The notes under the pieces were generated by a model that was not told the origin of the DNA, made no database searches, and was given only the letters and a program-made list of their open reading frames with translations. This document shows positions 19,051 to 27,750 of a stretch of 64,000 bases of DNA, piece after piece (position 1 is the first letter of the stretch; every line of letters starts with the position of its first letter). Position numbers and translations under genes: made by a program. The DNA lies in assembly GCF_013416325.1 (NCBI RefSeq), contig NZ_JACCGK010000017.1, positions 1-64,000 of the forward strand, in the 5' to 3' direction. Source of the stretch: Vreelandella sedimenti (GTDB lineage Bacteria; Pseudomonadota; Gammaproteobacteria; Pseudomonadales; Halomonadaceae).

Positions 19051-19935
19051 ATGCAACGTAAAGGCATAATTCTAGCGGGGGGCAGCGGAACCCGCCTGCA
19101 CCCCATCACGCGCGGTGTTTCAAAGCAACTGCTGCCCATCTACGACAAGCCGATGATCTACTACCCCATTTCGGTGCTGATGCTGGCAGGCATCCGCGAA
19201 ATCCTGATCATCTCCACGCCGGAAGACCTGCCCCAGTACAAAAACCTGCTGGGCAATGGCGACTTCTTCGGCGTGCGCTTCGAGTACGCCGTGCAGCCAA
19301 GCCCGGACGGCCTGGCCCAGGCGTTCATCATTGGTGAAGAGTTCATCGGCGATTCGCCGGTCTGCCTAGTGCTGGGCGACAACATCTTCCATGGCCAGCA
19401 CTTCTCCGAGCAGCTAAAACGCGCCTCTGAGCAAGCCAGCGGCGCCTCGGTATTTGGCTACCTGGTAAAAGACCCTGAGCGCTTTGGCGTGGTGGAGTTC
19501 GACGAAAGCGGCACCGCCGTTTCCATTGAAGAGAAGCCCGCCAAGCCCAAATCGCCCTACGCGGTTACTGGTCTCTACTTCTACGACAACGACGTAGTGG
19601 AGATCGCCCGCCAGGTGAAGCCATCAGAGCGCGGTGAGCTGGAAATCACCAGCGTCAACAACGCTTATCTGGAGCGCGGCGACCTGCGCGTCGAGCGCCT
19701 GGGTCGCGGCTTCGCGTGGCTGGATACCGGCACCCACGACAGCTTGTTGGAAGCCAGCCAGTACGTGCAAACCATCGAACACCGCCAAGGCCTGAAAGTC
19801 GCCTGCCTGGAAGAGATCGCCTGGCAGCAGGGCTGGCTAACCGATGAAGCGCTGCGTGAAAGTGCCACTGCGCTGGCTAAGACCGGCTACGGCCAGTACC
19901 TATTACACCGTCTAGATGCAGAAGGAGCCCACTAA
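19051..19935 (+). CDS. rmlA: Glucose-1-phosphate thymidylyltransferase, copy 1
   Basis: Makes dTDP-glucose from dTTP and glucose-1-phosphate, the first step towards dTDP-rhamnose. The 294-residue protein shows the nucleotidyltransferase signature [16 protein letters not shown] at residues 4-19, [34 protein letters not shown] and [16 protein letters not shown] at 19051 has an AAGGAGC site 9 bp upstream. It is the only intact rmlA in the window; the copy at 31289 is decayed. The GC-rich sequence matches the housekeeping background rather than the AT-rich islands. Confidence 0.96.
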   Translation: MQRKGIILAGGSGTRLHPITRGVSKQLLPIYDKPMIYYPISVLMLAGIREILIISTPEDLPQYKNLLGNGDFFGVRFEYAVQPSPDGLAQAFIIGEEFIGDSPVCLVLGDNIFHGQHFSEQLKRASEQASGASVFGYLVKDPERFGVVEFDESGTAVSIEEKPAKPKSPYAVTGLYFYDNDVVEIARQVKPSERGELEITSVNNAYLERGDLRVERLGRGFAWLDTGTHDSLLEASQYVQTIEHRQGLKVACLEEIAWQQGWLTDEALRESATALAKTGYGQYLLHRLDAEGAH

Positions 19936-20489
19936 TGCTCGTTGAAAAAACCGCACTGCCCGAGGTGGTGATCCTGACCCCCAAGGTGTTTGGCGACGAA
20001 CGCGGCTTCTTTATGGAAAGCTTCAACCAGCAAGCGTTTGAAGAGGCCACCGGCTGCAAGCGCAACTTCGTGCAAGACAACCACTCCCGCTCCCGCCAGG
20101 GCGTGCTGCGCGGCATTCACTACCAGCTAGAACAGCCCCAGGGCAAACTGGTACGTGTGGTTCACGGTAGCGTATGGGATGTAGCCGTGGATTTACGCCG
20201 CGACTCAGCCCAGTTTGGCCAGTGGGTAGGCGTCGAGCTTTCCGCCGAGAATAACCGCCAACTGTGGGTGCCAGAAGGCTTTGGGCACGCATTTGTAGTG
20301 ATGTCAGAAACAGCAGACTTCCTCTACAAGACCACTGATTTCTACCACCCTGAATCTGAGCGCTGTATCCGCTTTGATGACCCGGAGCTAGGTATCGAAT
20401 GGCCCAAACTACCGGTCCCGTTTGCGCTCTCTGAGAAAGATCAGGCGGGTAGCACCTTTCAGTCAGCGGAAGTGTATAGCATGCTATAA
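19935..20489 (+). CDS. rmlC: dTDP-4-dehydrorhamnose 3,5-epimerase
   Basis: Epimerises dTDP-4-keto-6-deoxyglucose at C3 and C5. The 184-residue cupin has the family motifs FGDERGFFMESFNQ, QDNHSRSRQGVLRGIHYQ (catalytic His), GSVWDVAVDLRRDS, WVPEGFGHAFVVMS and YKTTDFYHPESE. The start overlaps the rmlA stop (TAATG). It is the only rmlC here, so both rml sets depend on it. A terminator follows, ending the rmlB-IVP-rmlD-rmlA-rmlC operon. Confidence 0.96.
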   Translation: MLVEKTALPEVVILTPKVFGDERGFFMESFNQQAFEEATGCKRNFVQDNHSRSRQGVLRGIHYQLEQPQGKLVRVVHGSVWDVAVDLRRDSAQFGQWVGVELSAENNRQLWVPEGFGHAFVVMSETADFLYKTTDFYHPESERCIRFDDPELGIEWPKLPVPFALSEKDQAGSTFQSAEVYSML

Positions 20490-20526
20490 TCTCCAGCGCT
20501 CGCCAGCGAAAACGCACGTGATGCCT

Positions 20527-20557
20527 ACGCCACACTGGATTACCAGTGTGGCGTTTT
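20527..20557 (+). terminator. Terminator of the rml operon
   Basis: Perfect 12-bp stem ACGCCACACTGG / CCAGTGTGGCGT with an ATTA loop, followed by TTTTATT. Confidence 0.93.
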
Positions 20558-20812
20558 ATTATCTTTTCCAACGGTGGTTCAGCGGCGGTGGCTAAGGCGG
20601 TGAAACGTAATGCATTCGATGGTTAAGTAAAATGAGCAGATATTGGAAGGGTTGTCAATGTAGAGGCGGAGACGGTATTCCCCTACAATGTCGAGCTGGT
20701 GCGAAATATCTAGTTTGATAGCTACTTCTTTAAGCCAGTAAGAAGGTAGCGCACCACCACATTCACCCGCGCAGAAGAGTAGGGCAAGGGAATACGCCCG
20801 TCACGATCCCTG

Positions 20813-20825
20813 GGCGGTAGCGTGC
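20813..20825 (+). promoter_or_regulatory. ops element of the capsule operon
   Basis: GGCGGTAGCGTGC is the exact operon-polarity-suppressor core at which RfaH is recruited to paused RNA polymerase in E. coli. It sits 20 bp before the first gene of the kps-like operon, in a leader of about 250 bp after the rml terminator. It implies RfaH-dependent antitermination of the long operon. No rfaH gene is in the window. Confidence 0.85.
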
Positions 20826-20844
20826 CTTTAATTTGGAATTAACT

Positions 20845-21252
20845 ATGCCATTATCCCAACGTTCATTGGTGTCGCCAGCTCGCATGCTGCTGGCGGCGCT
20901 CAGTTTAGTCATGGTTAGCGGTTGCGCCTCTTACCCCTCCGGCTCTAGCCAGCAAGAAGCACAGTACGTGCTCAATAATGACCCCGCCACGTTGCTGCAA
21001 GACGAACGCCTCAACGACTTTCTTACCAAAGCCCCCGCCGGTGCCATCATGAATGTAACCAGCAGCCCCTGGGGCGATAACGTAGAGGTCGTGGCCGATG
21101 CTGCTTACCTGGCTGCCAGCGGGCGCGAATGCCGCAAGCTGCGAGTAGTGGAAGCAGGCACGAACGCCGCGGGGGCCGCTCTGGTGTGTAAAACGCCGAA
21201 CGGCTGGGTGAATCAACGCGTCGTGGCACAAACATCACAGGGGCGCAATTAA
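20845..21252 (+). CDS. Small outer-membrane lipoprotein of the capsule operon
   Basis: A 135-residue protein with a signal peptide ending in a lipobox (LVMVSG-C, cysteine near residue 26) and therefore lipidated. The rest is mostly beta-strand, including ASGRECRKLRVVE and LVCKTPNGWVNQR, a pattern resembling the end of 17-kDa surface-antigen and DVU3141-like proteins. I cannot assign a specific role. Its place as first gene, overlapping the KpsD-like gene by one base (TAATG), suggests a partner of the export channel. ATG at 20845; an upstream in-frame TTG overlaps the leader and is unlikely. Confidence 0.7.
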   Translation: MPLSQRSLVSPARMLLAALSLVMVSGCASYPSGSSQQEAQYVLNNDPATLLQDERLNDFLTKAPAGAIMNVTSSPWGDNVEVVADAAYLAASGRECRKLRVVEAGTNAAGAALVCKTPNGWVNQRVVAQTSQGRN

Positions 21253-22985
21253 TGAACGTTTTAAAACTGCTTAACCGCGCGTCGCTCAAACGCTCTATGG
21301 CCGTGGCCTCCATTGCGCTGGTCAGTACACTCACCACAAGCACCGGTTGGGCGCAGTCGCTTAGCCTTTCCGATAGTATTCTGCCCGAACAGGCTGAGCG
21401 GCAAGGGGCCGCAGGCCAGGAAGAAGTTAACGATACCCCCCGTGCAGACTGGCGCAGCGGTACTTACGGCCCGGTTTCCCAGCCACCGCAAAACCCCGAT
21501 GCGCTACCACCGTTTGGCGCCAACCTGTTCACCGGCGGCTTTCGTGGCGCCATGGGCGATGGCCTGAACCCGGATTACCGCATCAAACCCGGCGACCAAG
21601 TCACCGTGCGCGCCTGGGGCGCGTTTGAGTTTGACCGCGTGCTACCGGTGGATGCCCAAGGCAACATCTTCATTCCCGGCTCCGGCCCGCTGAATGTAGA
21701 AGGGCAAAGCAGTCAGGAAGTGGATGGCAGCGTACGCAGCGCGATTACCTCGGTGTACCCGGATAACGTAGAGGTCTACACCAACCTGCAGGGCGTTCAA
21801 CCGGTCGCCGTTTACGTTACCGGCTATGTAGAAAACCCCGGCCGCTATGCCGGTACGCCCAACGACTCACTGCTCTACTTTCTTGATCAAGCTGGCGGTA
21901 TCGACCAAGACCTAGGCAGCTACCGCCAAGTGCGCGTGGTGCGAAATGACACCACCGTCGCCACGGTCGATCTTTACGATTTCCTGCTCAATGGCAGCAT
22001 TGCCCGTCCGCAATTTCAGGATGGCGACACCATTGTAGTAGAAGAGCGTGGCCCGGCAATTGCCGTGGGCGGCGATGTGCATCGTGAACACCGTTACGAG
22101 CTAATTGGCAATCAGCTTAGCGGCGCCGAGTTGGTAAACCTGGCGCGGTTAAAAAGCGGTGTTTCCCACGTACTGCTGCGCGGTGACCGTGAAGACGGCC
22201 CCATTGCACAATACTTCCCCATCGATATGTTCGCAGGCCAAACGATTCGCAGCGGCGACGAAGTACTGTTCAGTTCCGACCAGCGCAGCGAAACCATTGT
22301 GGTAGAAGTGGAGGGCAGCTACTACGGCCCCTCACGCTACGCGCTACCCAGGGATGCCCGCCTAAGCGAACTGTTGGATGCTATCGCCGTGCCGGAAAAC
22401 ATGACCGCAGTGGAAAGCATTTCAATCAAGCGGGAAAGCGTTAAAGAGCAGCAAGCGCAGTCGCTAGAAGACAGCCTGCGCCGCCTGGAAACCACCTATC
22501 TCGGCGCGCCTTCCAATACCAACGAAGAAGCCCAGATTCGGATTCAGGAAGCTGAGCTGATTCAAGACTTCATCTCCCGCGCCAGTGAGCTAGAACCCAG
22601 CGGTCGCTTGGTAGTGGCCTACGATGGCCGCATTTCCGATATTCGCCTGCAAGATGGCGATGTGGTGACTATTCCGGAAGTCAGTGACTCCATGCTGATT
22701 AGCGGGGAAGTGCTAGTGCCCCAGGCCGCGGTCTACCGCCCCGGCATGAGCGTGATCGACTACATCGAAGGCGCAGGCGGCTTCACCGAACGTGCGGATG
22801 ACGATCACATTCTGGTGGTTCGTCAGAATGGCGCGGTCGAGAACGCCCGCAACGTCAACCTGCGCCCTGGGGACGAAATTCTGGTGATGCCTGCTGCACC
22901 CACCCACAACCTGCAGCTAGCCTCCACTATCACGCAGATCCTCTATCAGGTAGCCGTTGCTACCCGCGTAGCGGTCGATCTGTAA
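21252..22985 (+). CDS. Polysaccharide export protein with SLBB domains (KpsD-like)
   Basis: Outer-membrane/periplasmic export component of the OPX family. The signal peptide is about 35 residues (ending TGWAQ). A polysaccharide-export domain lies at about 105-190 (YRIKPGDQVTVRAWG, PVDAQGNIFIPGSG) and repeated SLBB domains follow (VTGYVENPGRYAG, AVGGDVHREHRYEL, ISGEVLVPQAAVYRPG). Length 577 fits KpsD rather than the 380-residue Wza, and there is no lipobox cysteine. It works with the KpsM, KpsE and KpsT-like proteins encoded downstream. GC-rich. Confidence 0.9.
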   Translation: MNVLKLLNRASLKRSMAVASIALVSTLTTSTGWAQSLSLSDSILPEQAERQGAAGQEEVNDTPRADWRSGTYGPVSQPPQNPDALPPFGANLFTGGFRGAMGDGLNPDYRIKPGDQVTVRAWGAFEFDRVLPVDAQGNIFIPGSGPLNVEGQSSQEVDGSVRSAITSVYPDNVEVYTNLQGVQPVAVYVTGYVENPGRYAGTPNDSLLYFLDQAGGIDQDLGSYRQVRVVRNDTTVATVDLYDFLLNGSIARPQFQDGDTIVVEERGPAIAVGGDVHREHRYELIGNQLSGAELVNLARLKSGVSHVLLRGDREDGPIAQYFPIDMFAGQTIRSGDEVLFSSDQRSETIVVEVEGSYYGPSRYALPRDARLSELLDAIAVPENMTAVESISIKRESVKEQQAQSLEDSLRRLETTYLGAPSNTNEEAQIRIQEAELIQDFISRASELEPSGRLVVAYDGRISDIRLQDGDVVTIPEVSDSMLISGEVLVPQAAVYRPGMSVIDYIEGAGGFTERADDDHILVVRQNGAVENARNVNLRPGDEILVMPAAPTHNLQLASTITQILYQVAVATRVAVDL

Positions 22986-22989
22986 TAGC

Positions 22990-23087
22990 GGGTGAGTGGT
23001 CAAGGGTGAGTAGTTAATGGTTGGAGTGGGGTTTCGAGAGAGGGTTACCACTCACAACTCACAACTCACCACTCACCACTCACCACA
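22990..23087. repeat. IVP-less heptamer palindrome between kpsD and kpsM
   Basis: Left arm at 22990-23030 (TGAGTGG, TGAGTAG, TTAATGG-type) and right arm at 23051-23085 (CTCACAA twice, CTCACCA three times) enclose about 20 bp. The arms are complementary. It looks like an element that has lost, or never had, the IVP gene. Confidence 0.8.
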
Positions 23088-23145
23088 AAGCAACAAGCGA
23101 AGCGACGTAGGCACACACTTTGTATCTCTTTAAACAAGTAACGCT

Positions 23146-23955
23146 ATGGATAACGTAAACAGCGGCCCGCGGCGCGCCCGTACGCCGTGGCAGGTAACCC
23201 GCAGCGTGTGGTACGCCATGTTTATGCGCGAAGCCATTTCGCGCACCATGGCAGACCGTATGGGCTGGTTCTGGATGATCTTCGAGCCTGTTGCTTTTGT
23301 TGGAATAATGGTGGCAATTAGAAGTTATGTAAGCAGTGATAGGCTAATATCTAATGCGCCATTTATACCTTGGATGATTGCTGGTTTAATGGGATTTTCT
23401 TTAGTAAGGGAAGGAATGCTGCGCGGAATGGGGGCAGTTATTGCCAACAATGCATTATTTGCTTATCGACAAGTGCAGCCTTTTGATCCAGTCCTAGTGC
23501 GTAACTTTTTAGAGGGAATGTTACGTACTTTAGTTTTTTTTATATTTGTTATAGGTGGTTTAGCACTAGGCTTAGAATTATATCCTGATAATGCCATAAA
23601 AGTTATGTCCGGGTGGTTGTCTCTTTGGTGTTTAGGTCTTGGCTTGGGCTTAATTACTTCGGTAGCATCTACGTTAGTGCCCGAAGTTGGCAAAATCGTA
23701 AGAATGGTTTCATTGCCTTTGCTTATTGTTTCAGGAGTTATATTTCCACTGAACCAACTGCCGCATTGGTTGTTAGAATACTTAATGTATAACCCTATAC
23801 CTCATGGTTTAGAAAACTTGCGTTTAGGTTTCTTCGATAATTATCAAGTCGTACACGGAACGAGTATGCTTTACTTCTGGCTAGTGACGCTTTTTCTGAA
23901 TGCTCTGGGGCTTTTATTGCACCTGCGTTTTTCTGATCGTTTAAAGGCAAAATAA
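23146..23955 (+). CDS. Capsule ABC exporter permease (KpsM-like)
   Basis: Inner-membrane subunit of 269 residues with six predicted helices, of the KpsM/BexB/CtrC type. The N-terminus (TPWQVTRSVWYAMFMREA, MADRMGWFWMIFEP) is characteristic. It pairs with the ATPase at 27816 and the adaptor at 23959. The first 140 bp are GC-rich like kpsD, but from about 23290 codons become AT-rich to the end of the gene. This sharp internal break suggests a recombination junction within the gene. Confidence 0.9.
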   Translation: MDNVNSGPRRARTPWQVTRSVWYAMFMREAISRTMADRMGWFWMIFEPVAFVGIMVAIRSYVSSDRLISNAPFIPWMIAGLMGFSLVREGMLRGMGAVIANNALFAYRQVQPFDPVLVRNFLEGMLRTLVFFIFVIGGLALGLELYPDNAIKVMSGWLSLWCLGLGLGLITSVASTLVPEVGKIVRMVSLPLLIVSGVIFPLNQLPHWLLEYLMYNPIPHGLENLRLGFFDNYQVVHGTSMLYFWLVTLFLNALGLLLHLRFSDRLKAK

Positions 23956-23958
23956 TTC

Positions 23959-25059
23959 ATGCACTACTCTTTACACCGATTCATAATCAAGTTTCCTCAG
24001 TGGGCGTTAGCTTTTTTTGCAATTTTACTGGTGTCATTTTATTGGTTCGTGATTGCAGAAAAACGGTATGTATCTCGTGCTACGGTGGTGTTGGAAAGCC
24101 CGCAAGTAGCAACACCGGAATTTAGTTTGTCTTCCTTAATGGGGAGCGGTGGTGGGGGGAACACCCATGACCTGTTGTTGTTGCGTGAGCACCTGCTCTC
24201 AGTCGATATGCTGCGCCAATTAGATGAAGAGCTAAATATCCGCGGTCATTACACTGAGCACGGCGATATTTTTGCCAAGCTACATAATCGCGATGCACCC
24301 ATTGAAGACTTGCACAAATATTACCTGCGCCGGGTAGAAGTAGAGCTCGACGAGTACGCCGGTGTGCTAAATGTTCAAGTAGAGGCGTATACCCCCGAGT
24401 TTGCTCATGAGATGACCACATTGCTGCTTGAGGCAGGTGAGAACCATATGAATGAGATGGGCCACCGATTAGCTGATGAGCAGGTACGTTTTTTAGAGCA
24501 GCAAATGGTGCGCCTGGATGAGCGTTTTAGCGAAACGCGCCAGGCATTGCTGGAGTACCAAAACGAATACGGGCTGGTGTCACCAACGGATACCGTAGCA
24601 AGCATTAACCAGGTTGTCGCAACACTTGAAGCAGATTTAGCTCGCCTGCAAGCGCAGCGTAATGCGCTTTCCAGCTTCCAGAGTGCGCAGTCACCGGAGT
24701 TACGTCAGGTGGAGCGCAATATCAGCGCACTGCGCGACCAAATCATCGAGCAGCGCGACCGCATTGCCCAGGCATCGGGTGATTCGCTCAACAGCGTATC
24801 AGCAGAGTATGAAACGTTAGAACTGCAAGCTCAGTTCGCCCAGGAGACCTACTCCAGCGCACTGGCGGCACTGGAAAACACCCGACTGGAAGCCGCCCGC
24901 CAGCTCAAGCAGGTAAGCGTACTGCAAAGCCCGCTAATGCCGGAGTACCCCACAAAGCCCGATCGGCTCTACAACAGCAGCGTATTCGCCATCATCACCA
25001 TCTTTCTAGCCTTCATCCTCAGCATGCTGATGATGATCATCAAGGATCACAGGGATTAG
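23959..25059 (+). CDS. Capsule export inner-membrane adaptor (KpsE/CtrB/BexC-like)
   Basis: Polysaccharide co-polymerase-like protein of 366 residues. A membrane helix at about 15-33 and another at about 338-358 flank a periplasmic part with long coiled coils (about 165-310, rich in QQMVRLDERFSETR-type heptads). The Pro/Gly-type PTKPDRLYNSS motif stands before the second helix. It links the KpsM/T transporter to the KpsD channel. It starts 4 bp after kpsM. Composition returns to GC-rich by about 24160. The left heptamer array begins two bases after its stop codon. Confidence 0.9.
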   Translation: MHYSLHRFIIKFPQWALAFFAILLVSFYWFVIAEKRYVSRATVVLESPQVATPEFSLSSLMGSGGGGNTHDLLLLREHLLSVDMLRQLDEELNIRGHYTEHGDIFAKLHNRDAPIEDLHKYYLRRVEVELDEYAGVLNVQVEAYTPEFAHEMTTLLLEAGENHMNEMGHRLADEQVRFLEQQMVRLDERFSETRQALLEYQNEYGLVSPTDTVASINQVVATLEADLARLQAQRNALSSFQSAQSPELRQVERNISALRDQIIEQRDRIAQASGDSLNSVSAEYETLELQAQFAQETYSSALAALENTRLEAARQLKQVSVLQSPLMPEYPTKPDRLYNSSVFAIITIFLAFILSMLMMIIKDHRD

Positions 25060-25060
25060 G

Positions 25061-25270
25061 TGAGTGGTGAGTTGTGAATGGTTAGTGGTGAGTGGTGAGT
25101 TGTGAATGGTTAGTGGTGAGTGGTGAGTTGTGAATGGTTAGTGGTGAGTTGTGAATGGTGAGTGGTGAATGGTTAGTGGTGAGTGGTGAGTGGTGAATGG
25201 TTAGTGGTGAGTGGTGAATGGTGAATGGTGAGTTGTGAGTGGTGAATGGTGAGTCGTGAATAGTAAGTGG
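25061..25270. repeat. Left arm of IVP copy 2: 30 in-phase heptamers
   Basis: Thirty consecutive 7-bp units without a single indel. Variants are TGAGTGG, TGAGTTG, TGAATGG and TTAGTGG, with a few TGAGTCG, TGAATAG and TAAGTGG near the gene. The first 84 bp are a 28-bp four-unit block repeated three times. Because TGA recurs in every frame, the arm closes all reading frames on the plus strand. Confidence 0.97.
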
Positions 25271-25281
25271 TAGGGGTGGGA

Positions 25282-25632
25282 ATGAGGAAGCATCAGGAGC
25301 TGAGAGTTTGGCAGCAGGCGATGGATCTGGTCGAACAAATCTATCAAATTACGTCGCTATTTCCTGATGACGAACGATTTGGTCTCACAAGTCAGATGAG
25401 GCGAGCTGCTGTATCAATTCCAAGCAACATTTCAGAAGGGGCAGCGAGAGGAAGTGATAAAGATTTTATTCGTTTTTTGTTTATCGCACGTGGCTCGTTG
25501 AGTGAAATTGAAACCCAGCTATTGATTGCCCAGCGTCTTAGCTACATTCAGGATGTGAGCATTACGATCGAATTGATTCATAAAGTCTCAGGCCTTCTAG
25601 GTGGGTTGATTCGCAATTTACAGAGCCGATAA
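25282..25632 (+). CDS. IVP/S23 four-helix-bundle protein, copy 2
   Basis: A 116-residue paralogue of the proteins at 17730 and 29959 with the same family segments (KHQELRVWQQAMDLV, FGLTSQMRRAAVSIPSNISEG, DKDFIRFLFIARGSLSEIETQ) but clearly more diverged, so it is not a recent copy of either. The ATG at 25282 follows AGGGGTGGGA; an upstream in-frame GTG would add repeat-derived residues. It is set exactly between a 30-unit left heptamer array and a 93-unit right array, the complete form of the element. It separates kpsE from the metallo-beta-lactamase gene. Function unknown. Confidence 0.9.
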   Translation: MRKHQELRVWQQAMDLVEQIYQITSLFPDDERFGLTSQMRRAAVSIPSNISEGAARGSDKDFIRFLFIARGSLSEIETQLLIAQRLSYIQDVSITIELIHKVSGLLGGLIRNLQSR

Positions 25633-25637
25633 TTTAC

Positions 25638-26293
25638 TCACAACTCACAACTCACAACTCACAACTCACAACTCACAACTCACAACTCACAACTCACAAC
25701 TCACAACTCACAACTCACAACTCACAACTCACAACTCACAACTCACAACTCACAACTCACAACTCACAACTCACAACTCACAACTCACAACTCACAACTC
25801 ACAACTCACAACTCACAACTCACAACTCACAACTCACAACTCACAACTCACAACTCACAACTCACAACTCACAACTCACAACTCACAACTCACAACTCAC
25901 AACTCACAACTCACAACTCACAACTCACAACTCACAACTCACAACTCACAACTCACAACTCACAACTCACAACTCACAACTCACAACTCACAACTCACAA
26001 CTCACAACTCACAACTCACAACTCACAACTCACAACTCACAACTCACAACTCACAACTCACAACTCACAACTCACAACTCACAACTCACAACTCACAACT
26101 CACAACTCACAACTCACAACTCACAACTCACAACTCACAACTCACAACTCACAACTCACAACTCACAACTCACAACTCACAACTCACAACTCACAACTCA
26201 CAACTCACAACTCACAACTCACAACTCACAACTCACAACTCACAACTCACAACTCACAACTCACAACTCACAACTCACAACTCACAACTCACA
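25638..26293. repeat. Right arm of IVP copy 2: 93 perfect TCACAAC heptamers
   Basis: I checked the phase of every line: 93 identical TCACAAC units (651 bp) plus TCACA, ending at the A of the next gene's ATG. The unit is the reverse complement of the TGAGTTG unit of the left arm. On the plus strand all three frames are open and read SQLTTHN; on the minus strand every frame has TGA. There are no spacers, so it is not a CRISPR array. Confidence 0.99.
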
Positions 26294-27750
26294 TGCTCGA
26301 AATTATCCACCACGGCGGTGCCACTGGGGTCACCGGCAGCTGCCACCAACTGGTTCTCAATCAAAACGAATCACTACTGGTAGATTGCGGCCTCTTCCAG
26401 GGCGAAGACTCCAAAGAAGACAGCTTCGAGCAGCTACAGATCGAATTCGATACCAGCACCGTTAAGGCCCTTGTCATCACCCACGTTCATATCGACCATG
26501 TGGGCAGGCTGCCTTACCTACTGGCGGCGGGCTTCACCGGCCCTATTATTTGCTCGATCCCCACGGCCAAGCTGCTGCCGCTGGTAATTGAAGACGCGCT
26601 AAAAATTGGCTTCACCCGCAACGCCCAACTGATCGAGCGCTTTCAAGCGCAGCTACAAAAGCAGATCGTCAGCGTGCCTTACGGCAAATGGCAGAGCATA
26701 GGGTCAGTCAGTGATGTAAGCGGCCACACCGGCGCTAGCGTAGGCACAGCTGAAAATGCAGAGATAAGCGAAAGCACAGGCACCACCCGTGTAAAACTCA
26801 AACGGGCAGGGCACATTCTGGGTTCAAGCTACGTAGAAGTAAGCTACCAGGATGCCGTCACCGGCCAAAAGGAGCGCGTGGTGTTCTCCGGCGACCTGGG
26901 CGCCCCCTACGCGCCTTTACTGCCCGCGCCAAAATCACCTTACGGCTGCGACCAACTGGTGCTCGAAAGCACCTACGGCGACCGCCGACATCCAGACCGC
27001 CGCCAGCGCCGCGCTACCCTGAAGGCAGCCGTGGAGCAAGCACTCGCTAACGGCGGCACGGTGATGGTGCCTGCGTTCAGTATCGGCCGAACGCAAGAAC
27101 TGCTGTACGAGCTGGAAACCATCATTCACCAATCCCGCTCATCTCAATGGCAGTCGATGGAAATAATTGTCGATTCACCGCTGGCAGCACGCTTTACTCA
27201 GGTGTATCGCGAGCTAAAACCTTACTGGGATAAAGAAGCCCAGAGCCGCCTACGCAGTGGCCGCCACCCGCTCAGCTTTGCCAACATCTACACGGTAAAT
27301 AGCCACGCAGAGCATGAGCAAACGGTGGAGTACCTGGCCCAGACCGGCCGCCCGGCGGTAGTGATTGCCGCCAGCGGCATGTGTGCAGGCGGGCGCATCA
27401 TGAACTACCTAACAGCCATGCTGGGTGACGAACGCCATCAAGTGTTGTTTGTAGGCTACCAAGGCGCAGGCACCCCAGGGCGGGATATTCAGCAGTACGG
27501 CCCCCAGGGCGGCTGGGTAAACATAGACGGCGAGCGAATCGATATAAAGGCAGGTGTGACCTCTATCAGCGGCTACTCCGCCCACGCCGATCAAAAAGAC
27601 CTACTCAACTTCGTAAAGCGTATGCGCCGCTGGCCCAACACCATTCGTCTGGTGCACGGTGAACAAACCGCCCGCGCAGCGCTCAAAAGCGAGTTGGAAA
27701 AACTCTATAAGCGAAAAGGAAAAGAAGTGAGAGTAGTGAATGGTAAGTAG
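26293..27750 (+). CDS. Metallo-beta-lactamase/beta-CASP nuclease family protein
   Basis: Predicted zinc-dependent RNA-processing hydrolase of 485 residues. The MBL motif THVHIDH is at 63-69, with CGLFQGED, GHILGSSYVEV and FSGDLG. The beta-CASP insert spans about 215-345 (LESTYGDRRH, VPAFSIGRTQELLYEL, DSPLAARFTQVY) and the C-terminal RMMBL part carries SGYSAHADQKDLL. The architecture matches CPSF73/YsgF-like exonucleases. The 93-unit array touches the ATG directly, leaving no Shine-Dalgarno sequence. Its last codons (VRVVNGK) and stop come from another left-arm heptamer stretch. Sitting between kpsE and kpsT, it is not a normal capsule gene. A role in processing repeat-containing transcripts is only a guess. 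Confidence 0.88.
   Translation: MLEIIHHGGATGVTGSCHQLVLNQNESLLVDCGLFQGEDSKEDSFEQLQIEFDTSTVKALVITHVHIDHVGRLPYLLAAGFTGPIICSIPTAKLLPLVIEDALKIGFTRNAQLIERFQAQLQKQIVSVPYGKWQSIGSVSDVSGHTGASVGTAENAEISESTGTTRVKLKRAGHILGSSYVEVSYQDAVTGQKERVVFSGDLGAPYAPLLPAPKSPYGCDQLVLESTYGDRRHPDRRQRRATLKAAVEQALANGGTVMVPAFSIGRTQELLYELETIIHQSRSSQWQSMEIIVDSPLAARFTQVYRELKPYWDKEAQSRLRSGRHPLSFANIYTVNSHAEHEQTVEYLAQTGRPAVVIAASGMCAGGRIMNYLTAMLGDERHQVLFVGYQGAGTPGRDIQQYGPQGGWVNIDGERIDIKAGVTSISGYSAHADQKDLLNFVKRMRRWPNTIRLVHGEQTARAALKSELEKLYKRKGKEVRVVNGK

Noticed and set aside
25638..26293. CRISPR array
   Set aside because: Units are 7 bp and contiguous with no spacers, and no cas genes are present.
25638..26293. Assembly artefact as the full explanation of the heptamers
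   Set aside because: The 93-copy length could be mis-sized, but independent, sequence-distinct heptamer tracts occur at about ten sites including coding regions, so the phenomenon itself is real.
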